DNA of 64,000 nucleotides from Changshengia sp963803165. GTDB taxonomy: Bacteria > Chloroflexota > Dormibacteria > Aeolococcales > Aeolococcaceae. The DNA is taken from positions 434,001 to 498,000 of the forward strand of contig CAWDLK010000002.1 in NCBI GenBank assembly GCA_963803165.1. Reading direction: 5' to 3'. Shown here one piece after another: positions 44,567 through 53,661 of this stretch. How positions within the stretch are numbered: the first letter of the stretch is position 1; each line of letters opens with the position of its first letter. The notes under the pieces are model-generated. The model saw only the letters and a program-made list of their open reading frames with translations. It had not been told where the DNA came from and made no database searches. The translations under genes were made by a program, and so were the position numbers.

Positions 44567-45965
44567 AGTTACGTCCCATACCGTGGTGGGAATTGAGGCC
44601 TTCTCTGCCGGGCTGACCGGGTAGACAGAGAAGGCCACCGTGGGGTTCTCTTTGGAGTGCTCAACCTTCAAGGAGATCCACGAATGGCCCACCCCAGGAT
44701 GACAGACCAGGAACTCTTCGACCAACTCGCCACCGCCGACCGGGACCAGTTGCGCCTCATCCTCGAGCACGGCATCCAGCGCCTCATCGAGATCGAGGCC
44801 AGCGTGGTGATCGGGGCCGACCCGTACGAGCGCGCCGCCGATCGGGCGACCCACCGCAACGGCCACCGCCCCAAGCCGCTGGACTCCGGCGTCGGCCGCC
44901 TCGAGCTCCAGATCCCCAAGCTGCGGGTGGGCAGCTTCTTTCCGACCCTGCTCGAGCCCCGCCGGCGCATCGACCGGGCCCTGCTGGCGGTGATCCAGGA
45001 GGCGTACGTGCAGGGGGTCAGCACCCGCAAGGTCGACGCCCTCATGGAGGCGCTGGGCGGCTGTCAGGTCAGCAAGAGCGAGGTGAGCCGGATCTGCGCC
45101 CTCCTCGACGAGGAGCTGGCCGCCTTCCGGGAGCGGCCCCTCGATGACGCTGCCTATCCGTATGTCTGGTTCGACGCCACCCACCACAAGGTCCGTCAGG
45201 CGGGCCGGATCGTCAGCCAGGCCACGGTGATCGCGGTGGGGGTCCGGGAGACCGGCGAGAAGAGCGTGCTGGGCCTGATGTCCGGGGCGGCCGAGACCGA
45301 GGCCTTCTGGCTGGAGTTCTGTCGCAGCCTGATCCGCCGCGGCCTGGGCGGGGTCCAGCTGGTCATCTCCGATGCCCACGAGGGCCTGCGCAGCGCCCTG
45401 GCGCAGTGCTTCACCGGGGCCACCTGGCAGCGCTGCCGCGTCCACTTCCTCCGCAACATCGGCGCAGCGGTGCCCGCGTCCCACGCCCCAGCCGTGCTGG
45501 CGCTGACCCGGACCATCTTCAGCCAGCCCACCGCCGAGACCGCCCACGAGGCGGTGAGCCACGCCCTGCAGCTGCTGGAGCCCCGCTTCTCCAAGGCGGC
45601 GGAGCTGCTCCGCAAGGCCGAGGCCGACGTGCTCGCCTACATGACCTTCCCGGCCGATCACTGGCGCTCCATCTCCAGCACCAACGCCATCGAGCGGCTG
45701 AACGCCGAGATCGATCGCCGAGCCAAGGTGGTGGGCATCTTCCCCAACACCGCGAGCCTGCTGCGCCTCGCCACCGCCGTCGTCCAGGACCAGCACGATG
45801 AATGGCAGGACGATCGTCGCCTCTTCAGCCAGCACAGCATGGCCCGGCTGCTCCACCCCGACAGCCCTCCGCTGCTCACCAACCCGCTCACGGAGGGCTT
45901 CGCCGCTTAGCTCATCGACGTTGCGAGAGCTCCACGCAATTCACACCACGTGATGGGACTTGACC
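44567..45965 (+). mobile_element. IS256-family insertion sequence 1, complete
   Basis: The terminal inverted repeats are 28 bp (44568-44595 and 45937-45964) with 23 matching positions, sharing the core GTCCCAT and CGTGGTG. The 8-bp target duplication GTGATAGA is found at 44559-44566 and 45966-45973. It holds one intact transposase. It inserted into a copy of the island repeat: the target word CGTGATAGAG is followed by ACTTGCTT-type sequence here and at 59192. Confidence 0.88.
44684..45910 (+). CDS. IS256-family transposase (element 1)
   Basis: 408 aa from ATG 44684, with AAGGAG 8 nt upstream. The DDE triad is visible: WFDATHHKVR near residue 166, VISDAHEGL near 228 and SSTNAIERLN near 336. 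The C/D(2)H-like CRVHFLRN segment lies between the last two. The frame is intact end to end, so the element may still be active. Only about distantly similar to the second IS256 transposase, so a separate acquisition. Confidence 0.95.
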   Translation: MAHPRMTDQELFDQLATADRDQLRLILEHGIQRLIEIEASVVIGADPYERAADRATHRNGHRPKPLDSGVGRLELQIPKLRVGSFFPTLLEPRRRIDRALLAVIQEAYVQGVSTRKVDALMEALGGCQVSKSEVSRICALLDEELAAFRERPLDDAAYPYVWFDATHHKVRQAGRIVSQATVIAVGVRETGEKSVLGLMSGAAETEAFWLEFCRSLIRRGLGGVQLVISDAHEGLRSALAQCFTGATWQRCRVHFLRNIGAAVPASHAPAVLALTRTIFSQPTAETAHEAVSHALQLLEPRFSKAAELLRKAEADVLAYMTFPADHWRSISSTNAIERLNAEIDRRAKVVGIFPNTASLLRLATAVVQDQHDEWQDDRRLFSQHSMARLLHPDSPPLLTNPLTEGFAA

Positions 45966-46076
45966 GTGATAGAGCACTTGCTTAGTGAATCGTGGCCCGA
46001 AGCTGCCCTTGCTTATGGGCTCAGCACTCCCCTGCGCCCCGGCCAGAACCAAAGCAAGTGCATTGGGCGAATTCAA
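45965..46076 (+). repeat. Island repeat type B, copy 1
   Basis: Shares an ordered set of words with 59192-59305: CGTGATAGAG, ACTTGCTT, ATCGTGG, CTTGCTT, CCGGCC, AAGCAAGTGC and GGCGAATTCAA. The outer ACTTGCTT and AAGCAAGT are inverted, so the unit can fold on itself. It begins at the right target duplication of IS256 element 1. The rest of the gap to 46326 holds no gene. Confidence 0.6.
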
Positions 46077-46326
46077 TCCGGCACCGGAAGGCCAGACCAG
46101 GCGCGCCGGGCAGAGGTCGGCTGAAGGTAGCCCCTCCTTCCCATGCCGGTCCTCCCTGGTGGGACAGCAGCATGACAGTCCAGTAATCGGACTCCACCAA
46201 ACTCAGGACAGACCACTCGCGACCACGACATTCGCGGTGGACCAATTCTCGGGGGGCCGGACAAGCGCATAATCGGCGCAGCCCGGAGCCCGGCTCCGGG
46301 CTGCTACTCTATCCCTGGGAGAGACG

Positions 46327-46952
46327 ATGTCCGGCCCCGACTTCCCCCCAGGCGTCGACCTCAGTACCCGGCGGCGCAACCGCCCGGCCCCAGCTCAGGG
46401 CGCACGCCGGGCCAGCCGCGGTCCTCTCCTTCCCCCAACCCCACACCGCCCTCACCCCACCTTGCTCCTCCCTACCCGGCACCGCCATCTGCTGATCCTG
46501 CGCCACCCGAGTCCGGGAGCCCGCCGCCGGGCCCGTATGCCCTACCCCCACCGCATGAGGAGCGATACGCCGATGCGGTGCCGAACACAGGCAACGTCCC
46601 CGCGTTCGCATCCTTGGTGCTGGGCGCGGCCGGCATCCTCCTCTGCTTCTTCGTGGCCGTATTCCGGCCCGACTCGGCCGTCGTGGTCCTGGCCATCCCC
46701 GTCGCTGGGGTCCTGGCAGTGGTCTTCGGGGGCGTCGGCCTCTCGCGCTCCAAGGCGAGGGATGGCGCGGGCAGGGACCTGGCGATGGGTGGGTGCCTCC
46801 TAGGGGTGGTCACGGTGGTTGTCGCGCTCCCGCTGTTCTGGGTGGACGCGGTCAGCAACTGGCAGGCGGTGGCCTATGACCGCGATGAGAGCAGCCTCAG
46901 CGTCGCCCTCGTCCGCGTGTTGAGTGACCAGCCGCCGCGGGGGCGAAGGTGA
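46327..46952 (+). pseudogene. DUF4190-like membrane protein with a frameshift
   Basis: ATG 46327 (GGGAGAG upstream) starts MSGPDFPPGVD, but the Pro-rich region typical of this family continues in another frame (YPAAQPPGPSS...). That frame stays open through PPPGPYALPPP into two membrane helices near 46600-46690 and 46800-46860 and stops at 46952. Loss of one C near 46357-46360 explains the break. If so, only a shorter product from GTG 46578 (124 aa) can be made. It sits just before the two-component operon. A sequencing error is the alternative. Confidence 0.6.
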
Positions 46953-47100
46953 CCTCGCCAGCCGCACGTCCGGACCACGTCGACCCGCCCCCGGAGAGGC
47001 AGGTGCAGCCGGTGGAACCCCGGCCGGGGGCGATAGGGTCGTCCGATCCGAGGCGAGGGCACCTAAGCCTCAGTGGGGGCCGGTCGTTATCCTCAGACCC

Positions 47101-48105
47101 GTGCGTTACCTCGCCTCGGGCGACGTCGAACGGGCGGGCCAGCCCTCCGCCCGGATCCTCCGCCTGGCGACAGCCGTCGCTGGGACGTGGAGCGTCGCCC
47201 TCCCCCTGTGGCGCCTCTACGGCATGGTGGACGAGAGCCTTCGGCCGCAGGGCGACGTCCGCTATGCAGCCCTCGGGCTCGTACCGTTGGTCCCCCTGCA
47301 GCTCTGGCTCACGATCTCCCTCACGCGGAGCCGGCGTCGGCGGGCGGAGATCTGGGCGTTTCTCGCTGTGCTCGGCATTGACTTCGCGCTGGCGCCGGTC
47401 GTTGGGGGCGGCTGGGTGGGGATGCTGTATGTTCCGAGCGCGCTGGCCCTGGTGGTTCTGCCCATCCCGTGGTCCGGCGCGGTCTTCCTCGGTCTCGTAG
47501 CCGTTCAACCGCTTCTGACCCAAGCGCTGGGACTTCTCAACTACGGCAGCTACTTCGTGGTCGGCACCCTCGCCTTCGGGGTGCCGCTCGCGCTGGGGGT
47601 GGTGGCGATCCGGACCGCAAGGGATCTGGAATCGGTGCGTGGCCAGCTGGCCGACGAGGCCGTGGAGAAGGAGAGGAAACGCCTCGACGCGGAGCTTCGC
47701 CATACCCTGGAAGACCGTCTCGCCACCATCGCTGAGCTGGCGGACCGGGCAGCCCAGCTGGTGGTGGCGGAGCGCGAGCAGGCAGCCTCGGGGATGCGCA
47801 CGGCGGTCGAGGGCGCCCGGGAAACGCTGGCAGAGGCCCGACGGCTGGCAACGAGCTTGCGAAACCGCTCGTTCCACGACGAGCTGGAGACCACCGTCAC
47901 CCTGTTGGCGGCGGCAGGCATCACAGCCCATCTCGCGTTCCCCCCGGATTTCCGCTCCGAGGACCTCGACGCACAGCTGCGGGGCGATCTTCGGCGCGCG
48001 GTGGCCGAGCTCCTCGCGACTGATGGATCCCGGGAGGCAACCCTCTCCTTGACGTCAGGGGATGCCCGGGTCGGGATCACCATGCACGCCGTGCCAGGGC
48101 GATGA
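47101..48105 (+). CDS. Degenerate histidine-kinase-like membrane protein
   Basis: 334 aa from GTG 47101. Five or six hydrophobic segments (residues about 20-165) lead into a helical stretch ERKRLDAELRHTLEDRLATI. This aligns with the HisKA_3 dimerisation helix, but the E-L-H-D motif reads E-L-R-H. No N-, D- or G-box of an ATPase domain follows. It is therefore probably a pseudokinase partner of the true kinase downstream, whose start overlaps its stop (ATGA). The ribosome site is absent; TATCCT at 47088-47093 hints at a leaderless message. Confidence 0.6.
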   Translation: MRYLASGDVERAGQPSARILRLATAVAGTWSVALPLWRLYGMVDESLRPQGDVRYAALGLVPLVPLQLWLTISLTRSRRRRAEIWAFLAVLGIDFALAPVVGGGWVGMLYVPSALALVVLPIPWSGAVFLGLVAVQPLLTQALGLLNYGSYFVVGTLAFGVPLALGVVAIRTARDLESVRGQLADEAVEKERKRLDAELRHTLEDRLATIAELADRAAQLVVAEREQAASGMRTAVEGARETLAEARRLATSLRNRSFHDELETTVTLLAAAGITAHLAFPPDFRSEDLDAQLRGDLRRAVAELLATDGSREATLSLTSGDARVGITMHAVPGR

Positions 48106-49031
48106 CCCACCCCGGCGCCATTTCGATGACCACCGCTCTGAGCCGTCGGTTCGGTGTTCCCCTGGACTGGGGCAGCGCCGCGCTCGTCGCGATTCCTCCA
48201 CTGCTCACCGTCGGCACGGTGGTGCTGACCATCGGCGTTGGCCTGTCGGAGCCGGCCACGTTCAGCCTGGTCGCCGTTCTTCCCGTAGCGTTGCTCGCAC
48301 TCGGTCTGCAGCTCCGCCACAGCCTTGCCCTCGCTCGGGGAGAGCGCCCCCGGGCTGCGCTCTGGACCGTGCTGGCGCTGATCCTCGTCACCTATCTCCC
48401 GCTCCGCTGGTTCGGGTGGAACTGGCTCGTCCTCCAAGGGTTCGTCATGGCATCCATGCCGGTGGCGCTGAACGGAAAGCCAGCCGCGGTTGCGGCTTTC
48501 GCTCCCCTGGTGGGGACGGCCGTCGCCATTGTCCTGGTTGGCCTTGCGAGCCCGGGCCTTCTGGGCTCACCAGGGGTGGGCCACGAGGTGTACGACATCG
48601 TCTACTTCGTCCTGTGGAACTGCGCCGTCGCGGCCGGGGCATACGGGGCGGCACGGCTGGTTCGCCTCACCCATCAGCTCCGGGAGACGAGGGGCGAGCT
48701 GGCGGCGGCAGCCCTGTGGGGTGAGAGGTTGCGTGTCTCGCGGGATCTCCATGACCTCCTCGGACACAGCCTGTCGGCGGTCTCGCTCAAGGGTGAACTG
48801 GCCATCCGGCTTCTCCGCAGCGACCCGGAGGCAGCCCGAAGCGAAATGTTGAGCGTCGCCGCGGTTGCCCGCGATGCTCTGGGTGGAGTGCTCGGGATCA
48901 GCCATGACGAGAGGGACTCCTCCCTCCGGGCTGAGCTGGACGGGGCCCTGCTCCTGCTTGCGGCGGCGGGGATTGTCACCAAGGCGAGGATCGACGTCGA
49001 TGGTGTTGGCGCTCGCACAGACCGCATGTTG

Positions 49032-50468
49032 AGCTAACTTCAGGACTTGTGGAAATAGCGGCTGAGGACCCGGCGAAGCTGGGGACAAGGACGGCGTAGC
49101 CTTCCAGGTTGCTGTCAACAACGAGCGACCCGTACCAGCGGGTCGACCTGGAGGCCACGCCGTGTCTGCACGGTACCAAGTTCTGCCCCCGAGTGCACCT
49201 GTGCCTGCCCCCGACGACCTGATCGAGCAGCTGGTCCGGGAGGGCGCCCAGCGGATGCTTCATGCCGCTCTCAGCGCCGAGGTCGACGAGTTCCTGGGTC
49301 GAGCCCGCTACCAGCGCGGCGGCGACTTCCGCGGCTATCGCAACGGCCACCTCCCGGCCCGGACCGTCGGGGTGGGCATGGGGGCGGTGGAGATCCGCCA
49401 GCCCCGGGTCCGCGATCTTCCGGAGGGGGTCGAGCCCTTCCGCTCCGAGGTTGTCGGTCGGTGGGAGCGGCGTTCCCGGACCCAGGGCCGGCTGCTCGCC
49501 CGCCTCTACCTCGAGGGCCTGGCCACCGGCGACTTCGAGCCCGTCTTCCGCGAGCTGGTGGGGGCGACGGCGGCGCTCTCGCCGACCAGCATCCTGCGTC
49601 TCAAGCAGGAGTGGGAGGACGAGTACCGGCTCTGGCGGGGCCGGCCGCTGACCGAGCGCTACGTCTACGTCTTCGCCGACGGTCTCTACCTCAAGGCCGG
49701 GCTGGAGAAGGAGAAGACCGCCCTGCTCATCGTCATCGGCGTCCGCGCTGACGGCCACAAGGAGCTGCTGGCCATGGAGGAGGGCTACCGGGAGAGCACC
49801 GTCTCGTGGGCCCAGGTGCTCCGGGGGCTGCGCGACCGCGGTCTCGGCGAGGCGCCCCTGGTGGCCGTCGCGGACGGGGCCCTGGGACTCTGGGCAGCTC
49901 TCGACGACGTCTACCCGACGACCCGTCGTCAACGCTGCTGGAATCACCGCGCCCTGAATCTGCTCGACAAGCTGCCCCGGCGCCTGCACGGCGAGGCCCG
50001 CGGCCGGCTCCACGCCATCTACGAGGCCCCGACCCGGGCAGACTGTGCCCGGCTGCGCGCCGCCTACTGCGTGGAGCTCCGGGCCAAGGGCCAGGGCCAG
50101 GCTGCCGAGTGCCTGGAGCGCGACTGGGAGGACTTCGTCACCTTCTACGACTTCCCGGAGGAGCACTGGCTCCACCTGCGCACCAGCAACCCGATCGAGT
50201 CCGTCTTCTCCGGGGTCCGGCTGCGCACCAACGCCGCCCGGCGGATGCGGGTCCGGGAGAACGCCCTCTACCTGGTCTTCAAACTGGTGATGCGGCTGAG
50301 CACCAACTGGCGGGCGATCAACGGCCGCAACCAGCTGTCGCTCCTGCTCGCCGGCGAGCGCTTCGTCGACGGCAGGCTCCAACGTCAGCCGACTCAGGAG
50401 GGCGCTGCCGCATAGCTCATCTCATCGACTTGCTGGAAGGCTTTTCCACAAGTCTTGACAAGAGCTCC
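49032..50468 (+). mobile_element. IS256-family insertion sequence 2, complete
   Basis: Ends carry imperfect inverted repeats sharing GACTTGTGGAAA (left near 49044-49055; the right copy is inverted near 50444-50455). The direct duplication CGCATGTTG flanks it at 49023-49031 and 50469-50477. One intact transposase lies inside. It is inserted in the histidine-kinase gene. The exact end may differ by 1-2 bp because the repeats are offset. Confidence 0.88.
49162..50415 (+). CDS. IS256-family transposase (element 2)
   Basis: 417 aa from GTG 49162, with GGAGG about 7 nt upstream. The DDE residues are in VFADGLYLKAG near residue 171, AVADGALGLW near 236 and RTSNPIESVFSG near 344. The CWNHRALNLLDKLP segment between the last two is typical. 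Intact frame. It is diverged from element 1 (for example the C-terminal RRLRTNAARRM-type region), so the two insertions are different members of the family. Confidence 0.95.
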   Translation: MSARYQVLPPSAPVPAPDDLIEQLVREGAQRMLHAALSAEVDEFLGRARYQRGGDFRGYRNGHLPARTVGVGMGAVEIRQPRVRDLPEGVEPFRSEVVGRWERRSRTQGRLLARLYLEGLATGDFEPVFRELVGATAALSPTSILRLKQEWEDEYRLWRGRPLTERYVYVFADGLYLKAGLEKEKTALLIVIGVRADGHKELLAMEEGYRESTVSWAQVLRGLRDRGLGEAPLVAVADGALGLWAALDDVYPTTRRQRCWNHRALNLLDKLPRRLHGEARGRLHAIYEAPTRADCARLRAAYCVELRAKGQGQAAECLERDWEDFVTFYDFPEEHWLHLRTSNPIESVFSGVRLRTNAARRMRVRENALYLVFKLVMRLSTNWRAINGRNQLSLLLAGERFVDGRLQRQPTQEGAAA

Positions 50469-50728
50469 CGCATGTTGGCGTGGGCGGTTCGGGAGGGGGT
50501 GGCCAACATCATCCGGCACAGCGCCGCCCGCGATGCGACGATCACCGCCTGCCGCATTGATGGCTCGATCGTGCTGGAGATCACCAACGATGGCGCCTCG
50601 CCGCCAGGCCCGAGAGGCGCTGGTCTGAATGGACTAACTGAGCGAGCCCAGGCACTTGCAGGGAGCGTTGCGGCTTCCAACGAAGCCGATCGGTTCCAGC
50701 TGGTGGTGCGGCTGCCAGGAGATGCGCA

Positions 50729-51334
50729 GTGATCCGGGTGCTCATCGCCGAGGACCAGCACATCATCCGGCGAGCTCTGGTGGCCTTGATCTCGCTCGAA
50801 GGCGACATGGAAGTGGTTGCTGAGCTGGAGACCGGCGACGCCATCCTCGAGGCCGTCCGGAAGACGCTGCCTGATGTGGCGGTTCTCGACATCGACATGC
50901 CGGGAATCGACGGGCTGACGGCCGCCGAGCGCCTTCACGAGGAGATCCCCAGTTGCCGGACCCTGATGCTCACCGGCCTGAGCCAGCCCGGCCATCTGCT
51001 CCGTGCGCTCAAGGCCCACGTGCGCGGCTTCATTCCCAAGGACGCGCCGGCGGACACGCTCACGGACGGGATCCGTCGGGTCTTCGCCGGTGAGCGAGTC
51101 GTCGACCCAGGCTTGGTGGCGGCTGCCCTGGAGACCGGCGAGAGCCCGCTCACCGCTCGCGAGGCCGCGGTACTTCGCGCCGCGCAGCGGGGCATCTCGA
51201 CGACCGAGATCGCTGAGCAGCTCTCCTTGGCTCCCACCACCGTGCGCAATTACCTCTCATCCGCGATCGATAAGGTGGGAGGCCGCAACCGCACCGATGC
51301 CATTCGCATCGCCCGCGACGCTGGATGGCTCTGA
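50729..51334 (+). CDS. NarL/FixJ-type response regulator (DesR-like)
   Basis: 201 aa. The receiver domain has the acidic pair in LIAEDQHI, the phosphoacceptor Asp in VAVLDIDMPGIDG near residue 53, Thr in LMLTGLSQ and Lys in GFIPKDAP. The LuxR-type helix-turn-helix is LTAREAAVLRAAQRGISTTE then LSLAPTTVRNYLSSAIDKVG. GTG 50729 overlaps the kinase stop by 4 bp. It is the output of the two-component system whose kinase is IS-disrupted; expression now depends on read-through or an IS promoter. Confidence 0.92.
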   Translation: MIRVLIAEDQHIIRRALVALISLEGDMEVVAELETGDAILEAVRKTLPDVAVLDIDMPGIDGLTAAERLHEEIPSCRTLMLTGLSQPGHLLRALKAHVRGFIPKDAPADTLTDGIRRVFAGERVVDPGLVAAALETGESPLTAREAAVLRAAQRGISTTEIAEQLSLAPTTVRNYLSSAIDKVGGRNRTDAIRIARDAGWL

Positions 51335-51665
51335 GATCACCAATCCGGCAGGGTAGTCCTGCCCTAGGCTAACGCCTCCTCGAACCTCGGCGGGGCGGGC
51401 TGCTCCGGTCGTAGCCGACGAGACCTGGCAGGCTGCCGATCCGGCCCCCGCCGATGGTCGATAGTGGCCGATGGCCATGCCAGGCCGCGCGAATGCCGAG
51501 CGGGTGGAAACACACAGGCAGCCGTCGGCCCCGGTGATGACGTTTGTCACAGGTGGCCGTCCACATTGACATCTATTGGAGATCGGCCTTCGGGGCGAGG
51601 CTTGGCTCGTGAGCGAACTGGTCGAGCTCGATTGTGGAGATCCGCGAAGATCCGTCCTGCCCCCC
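51335..51665. other. Gene-free stretch before the frameshifted MFS gene
   Basis: No coding signal. It holds TTGACATCTATTGGAG (51566-51581), a near-copy of the motif at 22114-22129. No terminator was recognised. Confidence 0.35.
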
Positions 51666-52885
51666 GTGGCTAAACCTGAGGCATCACCTGCAGCCGAGGA
51701 GCCCTTGCTGTCCTCGCATCTGGCTCGGGTCCTCGCCGCGGAGCTCGGCGCCGCAACCTGCTTCTACCTCCTCGCGACAACTGTCCCCCTCACCTCTACG
51801 TCTCGGCAGGCGGAGCAGGTCCTGTCGGCGTCGGGTTGGCGGTTGGCATCCTGATGGGCGCGACCATGCTCGCCGAGCTTGGCAGCCCGTGGCTCATGAC
51901 GAGACTGGCGTACCGGAGTACCCTCGCCGGCGGCCTGGTGCTCCTGGGCCTCTCATCGCTCGCATTGGCGGCGTTGCCGACGCTCGCCACGCTCCTTCTC
52001 CTCTGCGCTGTGCGAGGCCTCGCCTTCGGCGTGACCGAGGTGGCCGTTGGCGCGCTGCTGGCCCATGTGAGCCCGCGTGCGCGTCGGGGCGAGGGGCTGG
52101 GCATCGGGGGCGCCGCCTTTGCAATCCCCGGCCTCTTCGCGCTCCCCATGTCGGTTTGGGTGAGCGCGCGCTTCGGCTGCACGGCCCTCTTCATCGCCGC
52201 CGGTGCGGCGTCGCTGCTTCCCTTGTTCGCCCTGCGCGGCTGGCGCCTGGTCGAACCAGCGTCCTCCAGCCGACGCGCCATGCGCCGCTCACTGCGCGCG
52301 CCCGCTCTCGCCCGTCCCGCCGGCCTCTTCGCCGTGACCGCGCTCGGCGCCGGTGCGATCATCAGTTTCCTCCCGCTGAGCGTGCCGACCTCGCAGCACG
52401 AGCTCGCCGCGCCGGCACTCTTCGCCCAGGCGGCGGCGGCGCTGGTCACCCGCTGGTGGGGTGGCCGCTTCAGCGACCGGCACGGCTCCAGCGGCCTTCT
52501 CCGTCCCGGTGCGCTGATGACGGCTCTCGGCCTCTCCGCAGTGGCGCTTACCCCGAGTTCGGTCGGGCTGCTGGGCGGTGCCCTGCTCTTCGGGGCGGGC
52601 TTCGGCGTCAGCCAGAGCGCGAGTCTCAGCGTAATGCTCGCAGGCACGCCGCCATCTGGATACGGCGCGGTGAGCGCCATGTGGAACCTCGCTTACGACG
52701 CGGGCTTGGGCGTGGGCTCCTTGGGCTTTGGCCTGATGGCCGAATGGACCGGATACGCCGCGGGATTCGCCGTGATCGCCGTCGTGACCACGCTCGCGGC
52801 GGTGGCGTGGCGAAGCCACCCCTCTTCCCACGCCACACCGCGCGCCAGGCAACGGCCGCTGAATTGGCGAGCTCGAGAGTGGTGA
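51666..52885 (+). pseudogene. MFS transporter with a frameshift after TM1
   Basis: GTG 51666 begins a frame ending TM1 with GAATCFYLLATTVPL. The following loop YVSAGGAGPVGVGLAVGILMG is in the other frame, which runs intact to 52885 with ten further membrane segments. The break lies between 51786 and 51797, where an extra ACCTC-like 5-mer stands between CCCCTC and TACGTC. Rejoined, it would be about 405 aa, normal for the family. ATG or GTG starts after the break would give a protein lacking TM1, so it is probably inactive, unless the frameshift is an assembly error. Confidence 0.7.
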
Positions 52886-52972
52886 CGGCGGATGGTAGGC
52901 ATCCTGAAGGACGGACCCTCGACACAGAGGTCGGGGCCTGCCACAACTCTTCGATCAGGGAGGTACTTCACT

Positions 52973-53467
52973 ATGGCTGACATCAAGCGGCTGATCAAAC
53001 CGTCGCAGGCGTCCGCCGCCGGGGCCAAGATGGCGGGCACGGGGTCCCGGGGCTTCACGCCCGACGAGCGAGACGCGATGAAGGAGCGCGCCAAGGAGCT
53101 GCAGGCAGCCGCCCGCCCCGGTCGCGCGGGCGGGCCGGACGGGGAGACCGAGGTGCTCGCGAAGATCGCCGAGATGCAGCCCTCGGATCGCGTCATGGCC
53201 CACCGGCTTCACGCGATCATACGAGCCAGCTTCCCATCTCTCTCGCCGAGAACCTGGTACGGGATGCCCGCCTATGCCCAGGACGGCGTCGTCGTCTGTT
53301 TCTTCCGGCCAGCCCAGAAGTTCAAGACCAGGTACGCGACGCTCGGGTTCAGTGACAAAGCCAAGCTGGACGACGGCAGCTTGTGGGCCACGGATTTCGC
53401 GCTGACGAAGCTGACCGCTGCTGATGAGAAGAGCATCGCTGCTCTCGTGAAGAGGGCGGTTGGCTGA
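52973..53467 (+). CDS. DUF1801 (YdhG-like) protein
   Basis: 164 aa from ATG 52973, with AGGGAGG about 9 nt upstream. The C-terminal domain shows RTWYGMPAYAQDGVVVCFF and KFKTRYATLGFSDKAKLDDG, the core of the DUF1801/YdhG fold (iron-chaperone-like beta sandwich). The N-terminal 70 residues are charged and low in complexity. A soluble cytoplasmic protein of uncertain function, adjacent to a glyoxalase-fold gene. Confidence 0.78.
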   Translation: MADIKRLIKPSQASAAGAKMAGTGSRGFTPDERDAMKERAKELQAAARPGRAGGPDGETEVLAKIAEMQPSDRVMAHRLHAIIRASFPSLSPRTWYGMPAYAQDGVVVCFFRPAQKFKTRYATLGFSDKAKLDDGSLWATDFALTKLTAADEKSIAALVKRAVG

Positions 53468-53661
53468 GCGCCGCCGCCGAAGCCGGACCTGCCGATGCCT
53501 GCGAACCGGTCAGGAATCGAGAAGCGCCCGTCGTCAGCCAGAGTCACCATGATCGATGACGGGCGGCGTTGCCGATTGGCTCCGCTGCGCGAATCCCGGA
53601 ATGCATCGCCCGCCCTCGATGGCGACAAATCAGGCCAGTCAGTTGAAGAGGAGATGAGCAC

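Larger units (their letters stand above)
48102..50732 (+). pseudogene. NarL/DesK-type sensor histidine kinase split by an IS256 element
   Basis: 5' part (48102-49031): five to six membrane segments, then the HisKA_3 helix RVSRDLHDLLGHSLSAVSLK with the phosphoacceptor His. 3' part (from 50478): N-box REGVANIIRHSAA, then NDGASPPGPRGAGLNGLTER with the G-box. Removing 49032-50468 and one copy of the 9-bp duplication CGCATGTTG rejoins the reading frame exactly, giving a kinase of 394 aa. The insertion separates the dimerisation helix from the ATP-binding domain, so signalling should be lost. ATG 50472 could still yield the isolated ATPase fragment. Confidence 0.9.

Noticed and set aside
44657..44683. 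Longer GTG start for IS256 transposase 1
   Set aside because: ATG 44684 has AAGGAG at correct spacing; the longer start would contain that site.
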